Below, piece after piece: positions 47,502-56,702 of a stretch of 64,000 nt of DNA. The stretch is taken from assembly GCF_965118125.1 (NCBI RefSeq), contig NZ_OZ221288.1, positions 2,666,001 to 2,730,000 on the forward strand, given 5' to 3'. The notes under the pieces were generated by a model. The model had not been told where the DNA came from and did not search any database. It was given only the letters and a program-made list of their open reading frames with translations. Source of the DNA: Pararobbsia alpina_A (GTDB lineage Bacteria > Pseudomonadota > Gammaproteobacteria > Burkholderiales > Burkholderiaceae). Each line of letters opens with the position of its first letter. Position 1 is the stretch's first letter. The translations under genes and the position numbers were made by a program.

Positions 47502-48784
47502 ACGGCCTCCGCGGTGAGCAGGGACTTGAGTTTGGTCGAGCGATCGGAGAGCAGGGCAGGTGGCACGATGGCACGTCGGGCGATGAGTTCCTGCGCGACG
47601 CGCACATCACGCGCGATCTCGCCCGTCACGCCGACACCGCTCGCGCCGACCAAAACGCCGTCATTGTCGAGGGCGAAGAACACGCGCGACGAGGTGCCGG
47701 TCTCGCGAACCACGCTGGTCGTACCGAAGGCAGGCATGCCGGCGATCTGTATCGTCATATCGTACTGATCGGACCAGAACCACGGCACGGCGGAATAGGT
47801 CTCGCCGTACTCGAGCATATTGCGGGCGACGACGCGCGCATGGTCTTCGGCGTTGCGCCAGCATTCGAGGCGGATGCGCCGGCGGAACAGGCGATGCGGA
47901 AACGAGCAGACGTCGCCAGCCGCAAAGATGTTCGGATCATTGGTGCGCAGCGTATCGTCGACAGCGACGCCGTCGGCCACATCGATGCCCGCTGCTTCTG
48001 CGAGCGCCGTGCGCGGCGTCACGCCGATGCCGACGACGACGGCATCGCAGTCGAGCGTTGCGCCATCGGAGAGCTTGAGTCCGGTCACGCGCGACTCGCC
48101 GAGCACGGCGTCGACCTGCGTCGCAAAGCGCACGTCGACACCCATGGCGCGGTGGCGCTCGATCAGATAGCCCGCGACGATTTCGGGCACGGCGCGCATC
48201 AGGGCGCGTGCCGCGGCTTCAACGACGACGACCTCACAACCTCGCGTGATCGCAGTGGCCGCGATTTCCAGGCCGATAAAGCCGGCACCGACGATGGCAA
48301 TGCGCTGGCCCGGCGCGAGCGCGTCGACGATCGCGAGCGCGTCGGGCAACGTACGCAGATAGTGCACGCCACGCAGATTGGCGCCGCGTACAGAAAGGCG
48401 TCGCGGTTCGGCGCCCGTGGCAATCAGCAGGCGATGAAACGGCAGGGTGTCGCCGTTGCCGAGCGTGACGCGACGCGCGGCGCGATCGATCGCGGCGACT
48501 CGGGCATGCGGGCGCAGATCGATCCGGTTGTCCCGGTAGAACGCGTCGTCGTAGAGTGCGCATTCCCCTGCGGTCTTTTGTCCAAGCAGCACGCTCTTGG
48601 AGAGCGGCGGGCGATCGTAAGGGGCGATGCCCTCGTCGCCGAGCAATGCAATCTCGCCCTCCCAGCCGTTCTCGCGCAATGCATGCGCCGTGCGCGCGCC
48701 TGTCTGGCCCGCGCCGATGATGACCATCGGAGCATGTGCCGAGGACACAGACGCTGGCTTTGATGTGGGCGTGGCCGGGCTCAT
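47498..48784 (-). CDS. mocF: FAD-dependent ferredoxin reductase, MocF-like
   Basis: 428 residues. Two Rossmann folds: FAD site VIIGAGQTGARTAHALRENG and NAD site IAIVGAGFIGLEIAAT; the FAD-closing motif is IFAAGDVCSFPH. It belongs to the Rieske-ferredoxin reductase family (like BphA4 and MocF). It should pass electrons from NADH to the Rieske ferredoxin encoded immediately upstream. Four-base overlaps at both ends show tight operon coupling. Confidence 0.82.
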   Translation of the reverse strand: MSPATPTSKPASVSSAHAPMVIIGAGQTGARTAHALRENGWEGEIALLGDEGIAPYDRPPLSKSVLLGQKTAGECALYDDAFYRDNRIDLRPHARVAAIDRAARRVTLGNGDTLPFHRLLIATGAEPRRLSVRGANLRGVHYLRTLPDALAIVDALAPGQRIAIVGAGFIGLEIAATAITRGCEVVVVEAAARALMRAVPEIVAGYLIERHRAMGVDVRFATQVDAVLGESRVTGLKLSDGATLDCDAVVVGIGVTPRTALAEAAGIDVADGVAVDDTLRTNDPNIFAAGDVCSFPHRLFRRRIRLECWRNAEDHARVVARNMLEYGETYSAVPWFWSDQYDMTIQIAGMPAFGTTSVVRETGTSSRVFFALDNDGVLVGASGVGVTGEIARDVRVAQELIARRAIVPPALLSDRSTKLKSLLTAEAV

Positions 48785-49122
48785 GCTGCGTCCTTGTCGG
48801 CAATGCCGATCATGACCTGGTCACCGTCAACGCGAACCGGATGCGTGCGCAGCTTGACGCAGACCGGCGCGCTCTTCGGCTGACCGCTTGCGATATCGAA
48901 GCGGCCCTGATGCAGCGGGCATTCGATTTCGCCATTCACGACGAATCCATCCGCCAGATGCGCCTTCTCATGCGTGCAGAAGCCATCGGACGCATGAAAG
49001 CCTTTCTCGAGCCGGTAGATCGCGTACGTTGCGCCGCCGTGGTCGAAGCGAATCACATCCTCTTCGTCGATATCGTCGACGTTGCAGGCAACGACCCATT
49101 TCAGTTGTGCGATTTCGGCCAT
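48781..49122 (-). CDS. mocE: Rieske [2Fe-2S] ferredoxin, MocE-like
   Basis: 113 residues. Both Rieske boxes are intact: CTHEKAHLADG and CPLHQGRFD (C-x-H and C-x2-H). It carries electrons from the reductase to the membrane oxygenase. ATG 49122 has AGGAGA eight bases upstream; an upstream extension to 49239 is low complexity and overlaps the oxygenase stop. Size and context match the MocE family of ferredoxins. Confidence 0.85.
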   Translation of the reverse strand: MAEIAQLKWVVACNVDDIDEEDVIRFDHGGATYAIYRLEKGFHASDGFCTHEKAHLADGFVVNGEIECPLHQGRFDIASGQPKSAPVCVKLRTHPVRVDGDQVMIGIADKDAA

Positions 49123-49231
49123 GATGTCTCCTGATTCCATTCGCCTTGCCGGTACGGCGTGCGTCCCGTGCTGTGTGTTGTCGTGCTGCTGATGCGATTG
49201 CTGCGAGTAATGCGATTGCTGTGATGCCGGA

Positions 49232-50299
49232 TCACGCATTGGGCTGAGCAGCGAACGGCGGTTCCGCAGTGCGCACGCGCTCAGGAAGCTGACGTTCGAT
49301 CACGTGGGTCGGCTCATGCCGCTGACGCAGTAGCGCAGGCACCATCTCGCGATACGTGACGAGCAGATTCGGATACGCAGGCGGCAACTGATCCTTGATG
49401 GCCTCGTGCAGGCGCGGCAGCGCGTGGAACGGCACCATCGGCAGCAGGTGGTGCTCGAGGTGATAGTTCATGTTGAGGTACAGGAACCGGAACACGGGGT
49501 TCACATGCACGGTGCGCGTATTGAGCCGGTGATCCTTGACGTTGACGCTGAGGCCGGCGTGCTGCGTGAGGCCAAGCAACTGGTGAAGCCAGCCGCCATA
49601 GAAGCGCGGGGTCCAGACGAACATCAGCGGCAGGAAGCTGTGCAGCGCGACGGCCAGGGCGATCGTGGCGAGGATGACGAGCACGTAGATCCGGCTCGAG
49701 AGAATCATCTTGGCCTTCTCGCTCGGCGGCAGAAAGGTCTCTGTCTCGGCATCGACGCGGCCCAGCGCATGGCGCACGGTCTTGAGCACTTCGCCCGTGC
49801 CACCGATCACCGCAAAGAAGTCGAGAAGGATCGGCAGTACTTTCGTCGGGCGCGCGACCTGGATTTCGGGGTCGCGTTGCTGGAAGTACGTATGGGTGTG
49901 GTGCCGCGCATGGCTCCAGCGCCACCAGTACGCCTCGCGAATCGTCATGAACGACGACAGGTGATAGAACGCGTCGTTGAGCCAGCGTGTCTTGAACGGC
50001 GTGCCGTGGGCCAGCTCGTGCCAGCGTGCGTCGCTTGACGAGTAGATCGTGCCGTAGACAAAGAAGGCCGGCACCGCCCACCACGTGCCCCACGTATAGC
50101 CGGCGATGACGCCCGATGCGATCAGCAGCGCGATCCAGAGGCCGAAGTCCTTGAGGCCCTTCGCATCGCTGCGCTTCATCAGCTCCTTGAGCACCGGACG
50201 TGGAATGCGCGGCTGATACCAGGCCTCGCTGATCCGGTCGTCAAACGTCGAGTCGGTCAGGCCGGGTTGGGCTTCACCGTTCGAGGGCATCGAGGCCAT
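49232..50299 (-). CDS. mocD: Membrane di-iron oxygenase of the fatty acid desaturase fold, MocD-like
   Basis: 355 residues with four to five membrane segments and three His boxes: HELAH (about 94-98), HARHH and NYHLEHH. The superfamily includes desaturases, alkane/xylene hydroxylases and MocD, the oxygenase required for demethylating 3-O-methyl-scyllo-inosamine in rhizobia. Coupling to a Rieske ferredoxin, reductase and sugar isomerase argues against lipid desaturation and for hydroxylation of an O-methyl group with loss of formaldehyde. First gene of its operon. Confidence 0.8.
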   Translation of the reverse strand: MASMPSNGEAQPGLTDSTFDDRISEAWYQPRIPRPVLKELMKRSDAKGLKDFGLWIALLIASGVIAGYTWGTWWAVPAFFVYGTIYSSSDARWHELAHGTPFKTRWLNDAFYHLSSFMTIREAYWWRWSHARHHTHTYFQQRDPEIQVARPTKVLPILLDFFAVIGGTGEVLKTVRHALGRVDAETETFLPPSEKAKMILSSRIYVLVILATIALAVALHSFLPLMFVWTPRFYGGWLHQLLGLTQHAGLSVNVKDHRLNTRTVHVNPVFRFLYLNMNYHLEHHLLPMVPFHALPRLHEAIKDQLPPAYPNLLVTYREMVPALLRQRHEPTHVIERQLPERVRTAEPPFAAQPNA

Positions 50300-50430
50300 G
50301 CGTGTCTCCTGTCTGCGGGATTTCCGTCAGTCCGACAATCCCGGATCGCCTTGTGGCGCTTGAGTTCGAGGCGCGATGTGCGCTTCGTTGGGATGTACGG
50401 TAGTGGAATGACCCTGCAAAGGCACCGGGA

Positions 50431-50454
50431 ATGTTGATGGTTTTCCATCAATTC
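50431..50454. promoter_or_regulatory. Dyad upstream of mocD
   Basis: TTGATGG-TTTT-CCATCAA (50434-50451) within a longer dyad, about 135 bases upstream of the mocD start. It resembles an operator more than a terminator, as no T run follows. It may bind the LacI protein at 45567. Confidence 0.45.
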
Positions 50455-50502
50455 CGGCAATGCCTTTGCGCGGCAAGGAGACAGGCAGGGTTAGGGGAAA
50501 CC

Positions 50503-50524
50503 CGGCACCGGAGCCGGTGCCGGC
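50503..50524 (-). terminator. Hairpin after the beta-glucosidase gene
   Basis: Strong GC-rich stem (CCGGCACCGG / CCGGTGCCGG) directly after the beta-glucosidase stop, followed on the minus strand by GTTTCCCC. Weak T tract, so termination is probable but not certain. Confidence 0.5.
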
Positions 50525-51886
50525 TTACTCGTGTGCGTGGACTGGTTCGATCATCGCGCCGTGACTGTCGATGACGCGCTGATACCAGTGGGCACTGTCC
50601 TTCCACGTGCGCTTCATCGTTGCCCGATCGACATGCACCATGCCGTATTGGCGTGAGTAGCCGACCTGCCACTCGAACACATCGAGCAGGGACCACGCGA
50701 TATAGCCACGCACGTCGACGCCACGATCGATCGCCTGCGAGACCGCGTCGATATGCTCGGCCCAGTATTCGATGCGTGCGGTGTCGTGCACGATGCCGTC
50801 GGGCGATACGACATTCTCCTGGGCAATGCCGTTCTCGGTGATATAGATCGGCATATCGCCATAGTCGCGCTTCACGCGCGTCAGCACGTCGAACAAGCCG
50901 CCCGGCGTCACGCCGATATTCATTGCGGTGCGCCGCTTGCCCGGCACCGTCACACGAACCTTGCGTTCGGGGTCGGCAGGATCCGCGCTCGTGATGTGCT
51001 GTTCGTAAAAGTTGACGCCGAGAAAATCGATGGGCCGGCGAATCGCGTCGAGATCACCTTCACGAACGAATGAGAAATCGGTCGACGGCTCGGCGAACCG
51101 CAACACTTCTTCGGGGTACTGCCCCTTGAACAGCGGATCGAGAAAGATGCGGTTTTCGAGCGCATCCATCCGCGTTGCCGCGGCGCGATCGAGATCCGAC
51201 TCGGTGGCAGGCACTTCGGACACGAGGTTCAGTGCAAGCCCGATCTTGCCGTTGGTGCCATCGTCGCGCAGTTGTGCTGCGGCGTGCGCATGCGCGAGCA
51301 ATTGATGATGAACGACTTGATAGGCCAGCGCTTCATCGCGGATGCCCGGCGCAAACAGGCCATCCCGATACCCGAGGAAGGCCACGCACCACGGTTCGTT
51401 GAGCGTGTTCCAGAAGGCGATGCGATCGCCGATCCGGCGATTGACCAAAGTCGCATAATCCGCGAAGTACATCGCCGTATCGCGTGACGCCCATCCGCCT
51501 TTCTCGTGCAAGGCCTGGGGCAGATCCCAGTGATACAGGGTCGCCATCGGACGGATGCCGCGCGCAAGGAGTCCGTCGACCATGCGCTCGTAGTAGTCGA
51601 GGCCCTTGGCGTTGACGGCGCCTTTACCGTAGGGCAACACGCGCGACCATGAAATCGAAAAGCGATGGAGCCGGATGCCGAGTTCGGCCATCAGGTCGAG
51701 ATCCTGGTCGAGACGATGGTATTGATCGCAGGCGATATCGCCCGTGTCGCCATTCAACGTCTTGCCGGGCGTGTGGGCGAATACATCCCAGATCGACGGG
51801 CCGCGGCCGTCTTCCGATACAGCGCCTTCGACTTGATACGCGGCGGTGGCCGCTCCCCAGAGAAAATCGTTCGGGAAAGAAGACAT
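50525..51886 (-). CDS. GH1 beta-glucosidase
   Basis: 453 residues, full-length glycoside hydrolase family 1 TIM barrel without a signal peptide (cytoplasmic). Acid/base E164 in TLNEPW and nucleophile E351 in ITENG are both present, with the N-terminal FLWGAATAAYQVEGA signature. It should cleave beta-glucosides (or related glycosides) imported by the adjacent ABC system. It follows the permease gene after 46 bases as the last gene of the operon. Confidence 0.93.
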   Translation of the reverse strand: MSSFPNDFLWGAATAAYQVEGAVSEDGRGPSIWDVFAHTPGKTLNGDTGDIACDQYHRLDQDLDLMAELGIRLHRFSISWSRVLPYGKGAVNAKGLDYYERMVDGLLARGIRPMATLYHWDLPQALHEKGGWASRDTAMYFADYATLVNRRIGDRIAFWNTLNEPWCVAFLGYRDGLFAPGIRDEALAYQVVHHQLLAHAHAAAQLRDDGTNGKIGLALNLVSEVPATESDLDRAAATRMDALENRIFLDPLFKGQYPEEVLRFAEPSTDFSFVREGDLDAIRRPIDFLGVNFYEQHITSADPADPERKVRVTVPGKRRTAMNIGVTPGGLFDVLTRVKRDYGDMPIYITENGIAQENVVSPDGIVHDTARIEYWAEHIDAVSQAIDRGVDVRGYIAWSLLDVFEWQVGYSRQYGMVHVDRATMKRTWKDSAHWYQRVIDSHGAMIEPVHAHE

Positions 51887-51932
51887 ACCTATCCTTGTTG
51901 AGGGCGCTTGCGCGCCCGAAGTTCAAATCCGT

Positions 51933-53126
51933 TCAGCGCGTGCTTTTGCCTGCGCGGCTCGCTGCATCGAGCGCCACTGCGACGACGAGAATCAAGCCCG
52001 TCGCGATGTTCTTCGTGCTTGATGGAGAGCCCAGAAGATCAAGACCATTCGCGACGCTGCCGATGACAAGTGCACCGAGGATCGCGTGATAGATGCGACC
52101 GCGGCCGCCGAACAAGCTGGTTCCACCGATGACCGCTGCGGCGATTGCATCGAGCAGCAGCGTGCCGCCGCCGGTGCCGATCGACACGGCGAATTGCCGG
52201 GAGACGCTGATCACGCCGCCGAGTCCGGCAAGCGCGCCGATCAGCGAAAACACGCCGACACGAATCGCCGCGACGGGAATGCCGGCCCGACGCGCGGCCT
52301 CGGCGTTGCCCCCGATCGCATAGATGTGGCGGCCCGTGACGGTGCGTTCGGTAAAGAGCGTCAGCGCGACAACGAGTGCGCCGAGCAGCAGCAGGATGTA
52401 GGGCACACCGAAGTAGGCGTTGAGCGCGCCGATGATCAATGTGAGTGCAATCGCAAACGTGACATATCGTGAGAGGGCGCCGCGGGTGAATTCATGGGGC
52501 AGGCCGGCTTGCGCTTTCAGCGTACGCTGGCGCATGAGGCTCAAGGCAGCGACCAGCAGGACCACCACACCGACGAGCCACCCGGCAAGCGGACTCAGAT
52601 ACCCCGACGCAATCGCACGAATCATCGGGTCGACGACAAGCCGCTCTCCCGTCGGACCAAGCAGGATCAGCTGCACGCCTTGCCAGGCAAGCAAGCCCGC
52701 CAGCGTGGCGATAAACGATGGAACGCGAAGCATCACGATGATGAGGCCCTGCAGCAGGCCCATCAGCGCGCCGGATGCAAGCGCGACAAGTAGCGCGAGC
52801 CAGCCCGGCCAGCCATATCCTGCCTGCAAGACGCCGAGCACCGCCGCCGAGACGCCGGCGACCGCGCCGAGCGACAGGTCGATTTCGCCCAGCAGCAAGG
52901 CGAGCACCACGCCGACGCCGATCGTGCCGACCACGCCGATCTGAAGAATCAGATTCGACATATTGCGCGGCGTCAGGAAGTTCGGGTTCAGGCTCTGGAA
53001 AATCAGCGCGATCACGACCAGACCGATCAACACCGGCACAGGGCCGAACTCGCCGTGACGCAACCGTTCGCGGAGATGCGTGAGCAATATGGGCTCCTCG
53101 TGAGCAGGGGCCGTCGACGTCGTCAT
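51933..53126 (-). CDS. Sugar ABC transporter permease (XylH-like)
   Basis: 397 residues with about 11-12 membrane helices. XylH-type marks: GEIDLSLGAVAGVSAAVLGV, GGNAEAARRAGIPVAAIRVG and IAAAVIGGTSLFGGRG. It forms the inner-membrane pore of the importer. Start overlaps the ATPase stop by four bases. Confidence 0.92.
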   Translation of the reverse strand: MTTSTAPAHEEPILLTHLRERLRHGEFGPVPVLIGLVVIALIFQSLNPNFLTPRNMSNLILQIGVVGTIGVGVVLALLLGEIDLSLGAVAGVSAAVLGVLQAGYGWPGWLALLVALASGALMGLLQGLIIVMLRVPSFIATLAGLLAWQGVQLILLGPTGERLVVDPMIRAIASGYLSPLAGWLVGVVVLLVAALSLMRQRTLKAQAGLPHEFTRGALSRYVTFAIALTLIIGALNAYFGVPYILLLLGALVVALTLFTERTVTGRHIYAIGGNAEAARRAGIPVAAIRVGVFSLIGALAGLGGVISVSRQFAVSIGTGGGTLLLDAIAAAVIGGTSLFGGRGRIYHAILGALVIGSVANGLDLLGSPSSTKNIATGLILVVAVALDAASRAGKSTR

Positions 53127-53935
53127 GATCCGATCTCCTCGAGTTCGTTGCCACCCGTGATCGCGGCGACGACGTCGTTGCGTTTGACGTCCGATGTGTT
53201 GAAGTTCGCGACGCAGCGCCCGAGGCGCAACACCGTGATGCGGTCGGCCACGCGAAACACGTCGGACAGATTGTGTGAGATCAGCACGACCGCGAGGCCG
53301 CGATCGCGCAATTGCCGGACGAGATTGAGCACCATTGCGGTTTGCTCGACACCGAGCGCGGCGGTCGGCTCGTCGAGCAGCACGACCTTCGAGCCCCAGA
53401 GCACGGCACGGCTGACGGCCACGGCCTGGCGCTGGCCGCCCGAGAGCATCGACACCGGGCGGCGCAATGAAGGTAGCCGAACTGCCAACCCGGACAGAAC
53501 CTCGGCCGCGCGCGCTTCCATCGTGTAGCGGTCGATAGGCCGAAACGGTGCGGGTACATTGCGTGGCCCGAGTTCGCGTCCGAGAAACAGGTTCTCCACG
53601 ACATCGAGGTTTTCGCAGAGAGCGAGATCCTGATAGACGGCGGAGATGCCCAGTGCGCTCGCGTCCTCGGGCGAGGTGACGTCACGCGGCACGCCTTCGA
53701 ATACGAACTCGCCTTCGTCGGACCGGTAGACGCCCGACATGATTTTCGTCAGCGTCGATTTGCCGGCGCCGTTATCGCCGAGCAGGGCAACGACTTCCCC
53801 TGCGTCGACGTGGAAATCGACGCCATGAAGTGCGACGACGGCGCCGAACCGCTTGCGAATGCCGCGCAAGGCAAGGCGGGAGATACGCGCGCCGTCGCGT
53901 TGATCAGTGAGTGGATCGATGATCGGGCTGCTCAC
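53123..53935 (-). CDS. Sugar ABC transporter ATPase, single-domain (FrcA/XylG-like)
   Basis: 270 residues from GTG 53935 (AAAGG seven bases upstream, four bases after the binding-protein stop); ATG 53974 is an alternative that would overlap. One module only: Walker A GDNGAGKST, signature LSGGQRQ, Walker B VVLLDEPTAAL. XylG has two modules, so this is of the half-length FrcA type. Confidence 0.9.
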   Translation of the reverse strand: MSSPIIDPLTDQRDGARISRLALRGIRKRFGAVVALHGVDFHVDAGEVVALLGDNGAGKSTLTKIMSGVYRSDEGEFVFEGVPRDVTSPEDASALGISAVYQDLALCENLDVVENLFLGRELGPRNVPAPFRPIDRYTMEARAAEVLSGLAVRLPSLRRPVSMLSGGQRQAVAVSRAVLWGSKVVLLDEPTAALGVEQTAMVLNLVRQLRDRGLAVVLISHNLSDVFRVADRITVLRLGRCVANFNTSDVKRNDVVAAITGGNELEEIGS

Positions 53936-53939
53936 GGTT

Positions 53940-55022
53940 TTACCTTTTGCAGACGGGGGATGCAGCTGCGGCATTGACGCAGATGCGGTCGAGTGTCGTG
54001 TAGCCGTCGGCGATGACGGTCTGCTTGATATTGTCCTTCGTCACGATTTTCGGTTCGAGCAGGATCGACGGCACCTGACCGGCGCCGCTGTCGACGCTGC
54101 CTGTCGCGAGCTTCTTCGCATCGTCTGTCTTGTTGTGCGCAAGCAGCAGTGCGACCTTGGCTGCGGCGGTGGCTTCAGCCTTGATGGCCTTGTAGACACT
54201 CATCGTCTGGTCGCCGGTCAGAATGCGCTGCAAGCCGGCATCCGTCGCATCCTGCCCTGTCACGAGCACTTTGCCGTTGAGGTGACGAGCGCTGAGCGCC
54301 GCGACAACGGCGCCCGCCATGCCGTCGTTGGCGACGAGCACGCCATCCACCTTGTCGTTCAGCGTGGTGAGCCCTTGCTCCATCTCGGCCTGGGCCTTGG
54401 CCGGATCGAACATGGGCGTATCCGCTTCGAAACCAATCTTGAGCTTGCCGGCTTTGACGGCCGGATCGATCGCCTCGTGCGCGCCCGCCTTGAATTCACG
54501 CCCGGGTGCGATGTCTTGCGAGCCGTTGATCACTGCAATCGTTGCGCCCTTGGGCAGGTGATCGATCAGAAACTGACCCTGTAACACACCGACGCGCGGG
54601 TTCTGGAACGAGACGAAGAAGTCCGATTGCGCACCTGTGAGCAGCCCGTCATAGGACACCAGCGCTGCGTGTTGCGCACGGGCCTTGGCGAGAATCGCGG
54701 CGCCTGCGGCTTCGGTCAACGGCGAGACGACAAGGACGGTCGCGCCGTTGGTCAACGCGGCCTCCGCCTGGCTGACCTGTGTGTCGGCCGAGCCTTGTGC
54801 GTTGTTGGCGATGACAGTTGCCGTGGGGTCAAGCGCTTTGACGGCGGCGATAAACGCGGGCTTGTCCTGACCTTCGAACCGGTCCGCACACGTCGAGCAG
54901 GGCATCAGAAATGCGATGACCGGTCCCGCAGCGTGGGCCGTCGTTGTGAATCCCAACAGCCCGGCAACGCCCGATACAGCGACATACGCTGCGCCAAGCA
55001 GCGATCGCGAAAGACGACTCAT
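53940..55022 (-). CDS. Periplasmic sugar-binding protein (XylF/RbsB family)
   Basis: 360 residues: signal peptide ending AHAA, then a periplasmic-binding type 1 domain. Two Cys in FLMPCSTCADRFEGQD may form a disulphide. Marks: GATVLVVSPLTEAAG, LVANDGMAGAVVAAL and VTGQDATDAGLQRI. Likely ligand: a glucoside, xylose-like or fructose-like sugar. It follows lacI after 21 bases in the same direction. Confidence 0.9.
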   Translation of the reverse strand: MSRLSRSLLGAAYVAVSGVAGLLGFTTTAHAAGPVIAFLMPCSTCADRFEGQDKPAFIAAVKALDPTATVIANNAQGSADTQVSQAEAALTNGATVLVVSPLTEAAGAAILAKARAQHAALVSYDGLLTGAQSDFFVSFQNPRVGVLQGQFLIDHLPKGATIAVINGSQDIAPGREFKAGAHEAIDPAVKAGKLKIGFEADTPMFDPAKAQAEMEQGLTTLNDKVDGVLVANDGMAGAVVAALSARHLNGKVLVTGQDATDAGLQRILTGDQTMSVYKAIKAEATAAAKVALLLAHNKTDDAKKLATGSVDSGAGQVPSILLEPKIVTKDNIKQTVIADGYTTLDRICVNAAAASPVCKR

Positions 55023-55043
55023 GACGGATCTCCTCCGTGGGTT

Positions 55044-56087
55044 TTATAGATGCCCGGTGGGTACCGGGGCGGCCTTGAGGCCTGGGTCACTCGAATCACG
55101 CACCTTCAGAAACGTGCGAACGCGGTCGCGTACGGGTGCGATGCGCCGGTTCTCACTCACAGCGTCTAGCACGAACGTCGCCGCGCGTGCGCTCATTTCG
55201 TAAAGCGGGTTGTGGACCGTCGTCAGGCGCGGCTCCGCATATTCGGCCGACGCGAAATCGTCGAACCCGACCACGGAGACATCGCGGGGAATCGACAGGC
55301 CGTGTTGCTTGAGGGCCCGCATCGCGCCGATGGCCATCGCGTCGCTCGAGGCGAACAGCGCGTCGAATACGGCGCCACGAGCGAGCAGAGCCGCCGTTGC
55401 TGACTGCGCGGATTCGAGCGTGAAATCAGCGGATGCGATGCAGTGCGAATCGAGCGGGATCCCACGCCGTGCGAGTGCCGCGCGGAACGCTTCGAGGCGG
55501 GGCGCCGTGACCGGGTTGTCGGGGCGACCTGCCAGGAAGGCGAAACGCGTGCGGCCGACATCGACAAGATGGTCGACGGCTGCCGAGATACCGGCGCCTT
55601 CGTCGGGAACGACGGCGGGCAGCGCGCCATTGAAGCCATAGTCGTCGAGCACGATCACGGGCAGGCCTTCGGCGGCCGCGGCTTCGAGCACGGGAAGGGG
55701 GCGCTGGAGCGAGACCACGATCAAGGCGTCCATCGCGCCATTGCGCAACTCGCCGGCGAGGCGGGCCTCATCGGCCGGTGTTCTCGGATAGGCATGCAGC
55801 ACGAGGCTCGAGTTGGCGGCTTGCACGCGCTCCATTGCGCCGCGCAGTACTTCGATCATCCACGCCGAGGTGTCGAACGGGGCGAGCAGCCCAATTGCGT
55901 TGGCTTTGCCCTTCGCGAGCTGAACCGCCCGCGCGCTTGGGACGTAGCCGCTCTCCTTGACCAGGGCGAGCACGCGCGCGGACGTCTCCGCATCGACGTC
56001 GGGCCGTCCGTTGAGCACGCGTGAAACGGTCGTCTTCGAGACCTGGGCTTCGCGCGCAATATCGCTGATCGTCCACTTGGAGGACAC
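55044..56087 (-). CDS. LacI-family repressor of the beta-glucoside operon
   Basis: 347 residues. LacI HTH (TISDIAREAQVSKTTVSRVLNGRPD) and a type 1 periplasmic-binding-like domain (NAIGLLAPFDTSAWMIEVLRG). It is first in the operon lacI-binding protein-ATPase-permease-GH1, so it is autoregulated by the four operators at 56114-56172. Confidence 0.9.
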   Translation of the reverse strand: MSSKWTISDIAREAQVSKTTVSRVLNGRPDVDAETSARVLALVKESGYVPSARAVQLAKGKANAIGLLAPFDTSAWMIEVLRGAMERVQAANSSLVLHAYPRTPADEARLAGELRNGAMDALIVVSLQRPLPVLEAAAAEGLPVIVLDDYGFNGALPAVVPDEGAGISAAVDHLVDVGRTRFAFLAGRPDNPVTAPRLEAFRAALARRGIPLDSHCIASADFTLESAQSATAALLARGAVFDALFASSDAMAIGAMRALKQHGLSIPRDVSVVGFDDFASAEYAEPRLTTVHNPLYEMSARAATFVLDAVSENRRIAPVRDRVRTFLKVRDSSDPGLKAAPVPTGHL

Positions 56088-56113
56088 GTTGGCTTCCTTA
56101 TTAAGTGCTGTCT

Positions 56114-56172
56114 GAAACCGGTTCCGAAGTGACGATGAAACCGATTCCGGAACCGGTTTCGGAACCGGTTCC
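56114..56172. promoter_or_regulatory. Array of four LacI-type operators
   Basis: GAAACCGGTTCC (56114-56125), GAAACCGATTCC (56137-56148), GGAACCGGTTTC (56149-56160) and GGAACCGGTTCC (56161-56172). The last three abut with no spacer. They lie 26-85 bases upstream of the lacI start. Each is a 12-base near-palindrome of the LacI/GalR type. Confidence 0.8.
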
Positions 56173-56260
56173 GCGAAATGTGCGCTTTTGATCTTCAGTC
56201 GTCAACTAGGGGTTGGCCCGAAGAGGGAAACTCACGAATCGATGGAGCAAAGTCCGATAA

Positions 56261-56374
56261 AATTTCTCTAAAGAGAAATTACCGGCGCGCAACGAGCATC
56301 AACGCAATAATTTCTCTTTAGAGAAACTAGTGCCTATAATGCCCTGTAGGGATGATTGTTTCTTTATAGAGAAA
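56261..56374. promoter_or_regulatory. hipBA module 2 promoter with three operators
   Basis: TTTCTCT-NN-AGAGAAA dyads: AATTTCTCTAAAGAGAAATT (56261-56280), AATTTCTCT-TT-AGAGAAACT (56309-56328) and TTTCTTTATAGAGAAA (56359-56374). A perfect -10 TATAAT lies at 56335-56340; the -35 position falls in the second dyad. The third dyad covers the leader before GTG 56380. Confidence 0.75.
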
Positions 56375-56379
56375 TTATT

Positions 56380-56676
56380 GTGAGCACACGATCCTATCGC
56401 GGTCCGACACCTGTCCCGCAGATCCGGGAATTAGAGGGCCTCGGTCATTTGATTCGCCACCGTCGGCTCGAACTGGAGCTTCGGATTGATGACGCGGCAC
56501 ACGCGTGCGGGGTCGCCGCGAACGTGCTTTCAAGGTTGGAAAACGGACGTCCGATCGGTGTCGACCGCCTTCTTCGGATCTTGTCGGGATTCGGGCTCAG
56601 CATGATCGTGACAACAAAGGAAATGGCCTCGCAGTTTGATCCGGCACGTCCCGACGTCGCGTCGACTTCGGACTGA
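56380..56676 (+). CDS. hipB: HipB-type antitoxin, helix-turn-helix
   Basis: 98 residues from GTG 56380. XRE HTH (LGHLIRHRRLELELRIDDAAHACGVAANVLSRLE region), then a short C-terminal tail that would contact HipA or be proteolysed. The operators lie directly upstream. It precedes hipA by 26 bases. Confidence 0.85.
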   Translation: MSTRSYRGPTPVPQIRELEGLGHLIRHRRLELELRIDDAAHACGVAANVLSRLENGRPIGVDRLLRILSGFGLSMIVTTKEMASQFDPARPDVASTSD

Positions 56677-56702
56677 CGGCGTCATTGCACAAAGGGGATT
56701 CG

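Noticed and set aside
49123..49239. Longer N-terminus for the Rieske ferredoxin
   Set aside because: It is Gln/His-rich, overlaps the end of the oxygenase gene, and the start at 49122 has AGGAGA.
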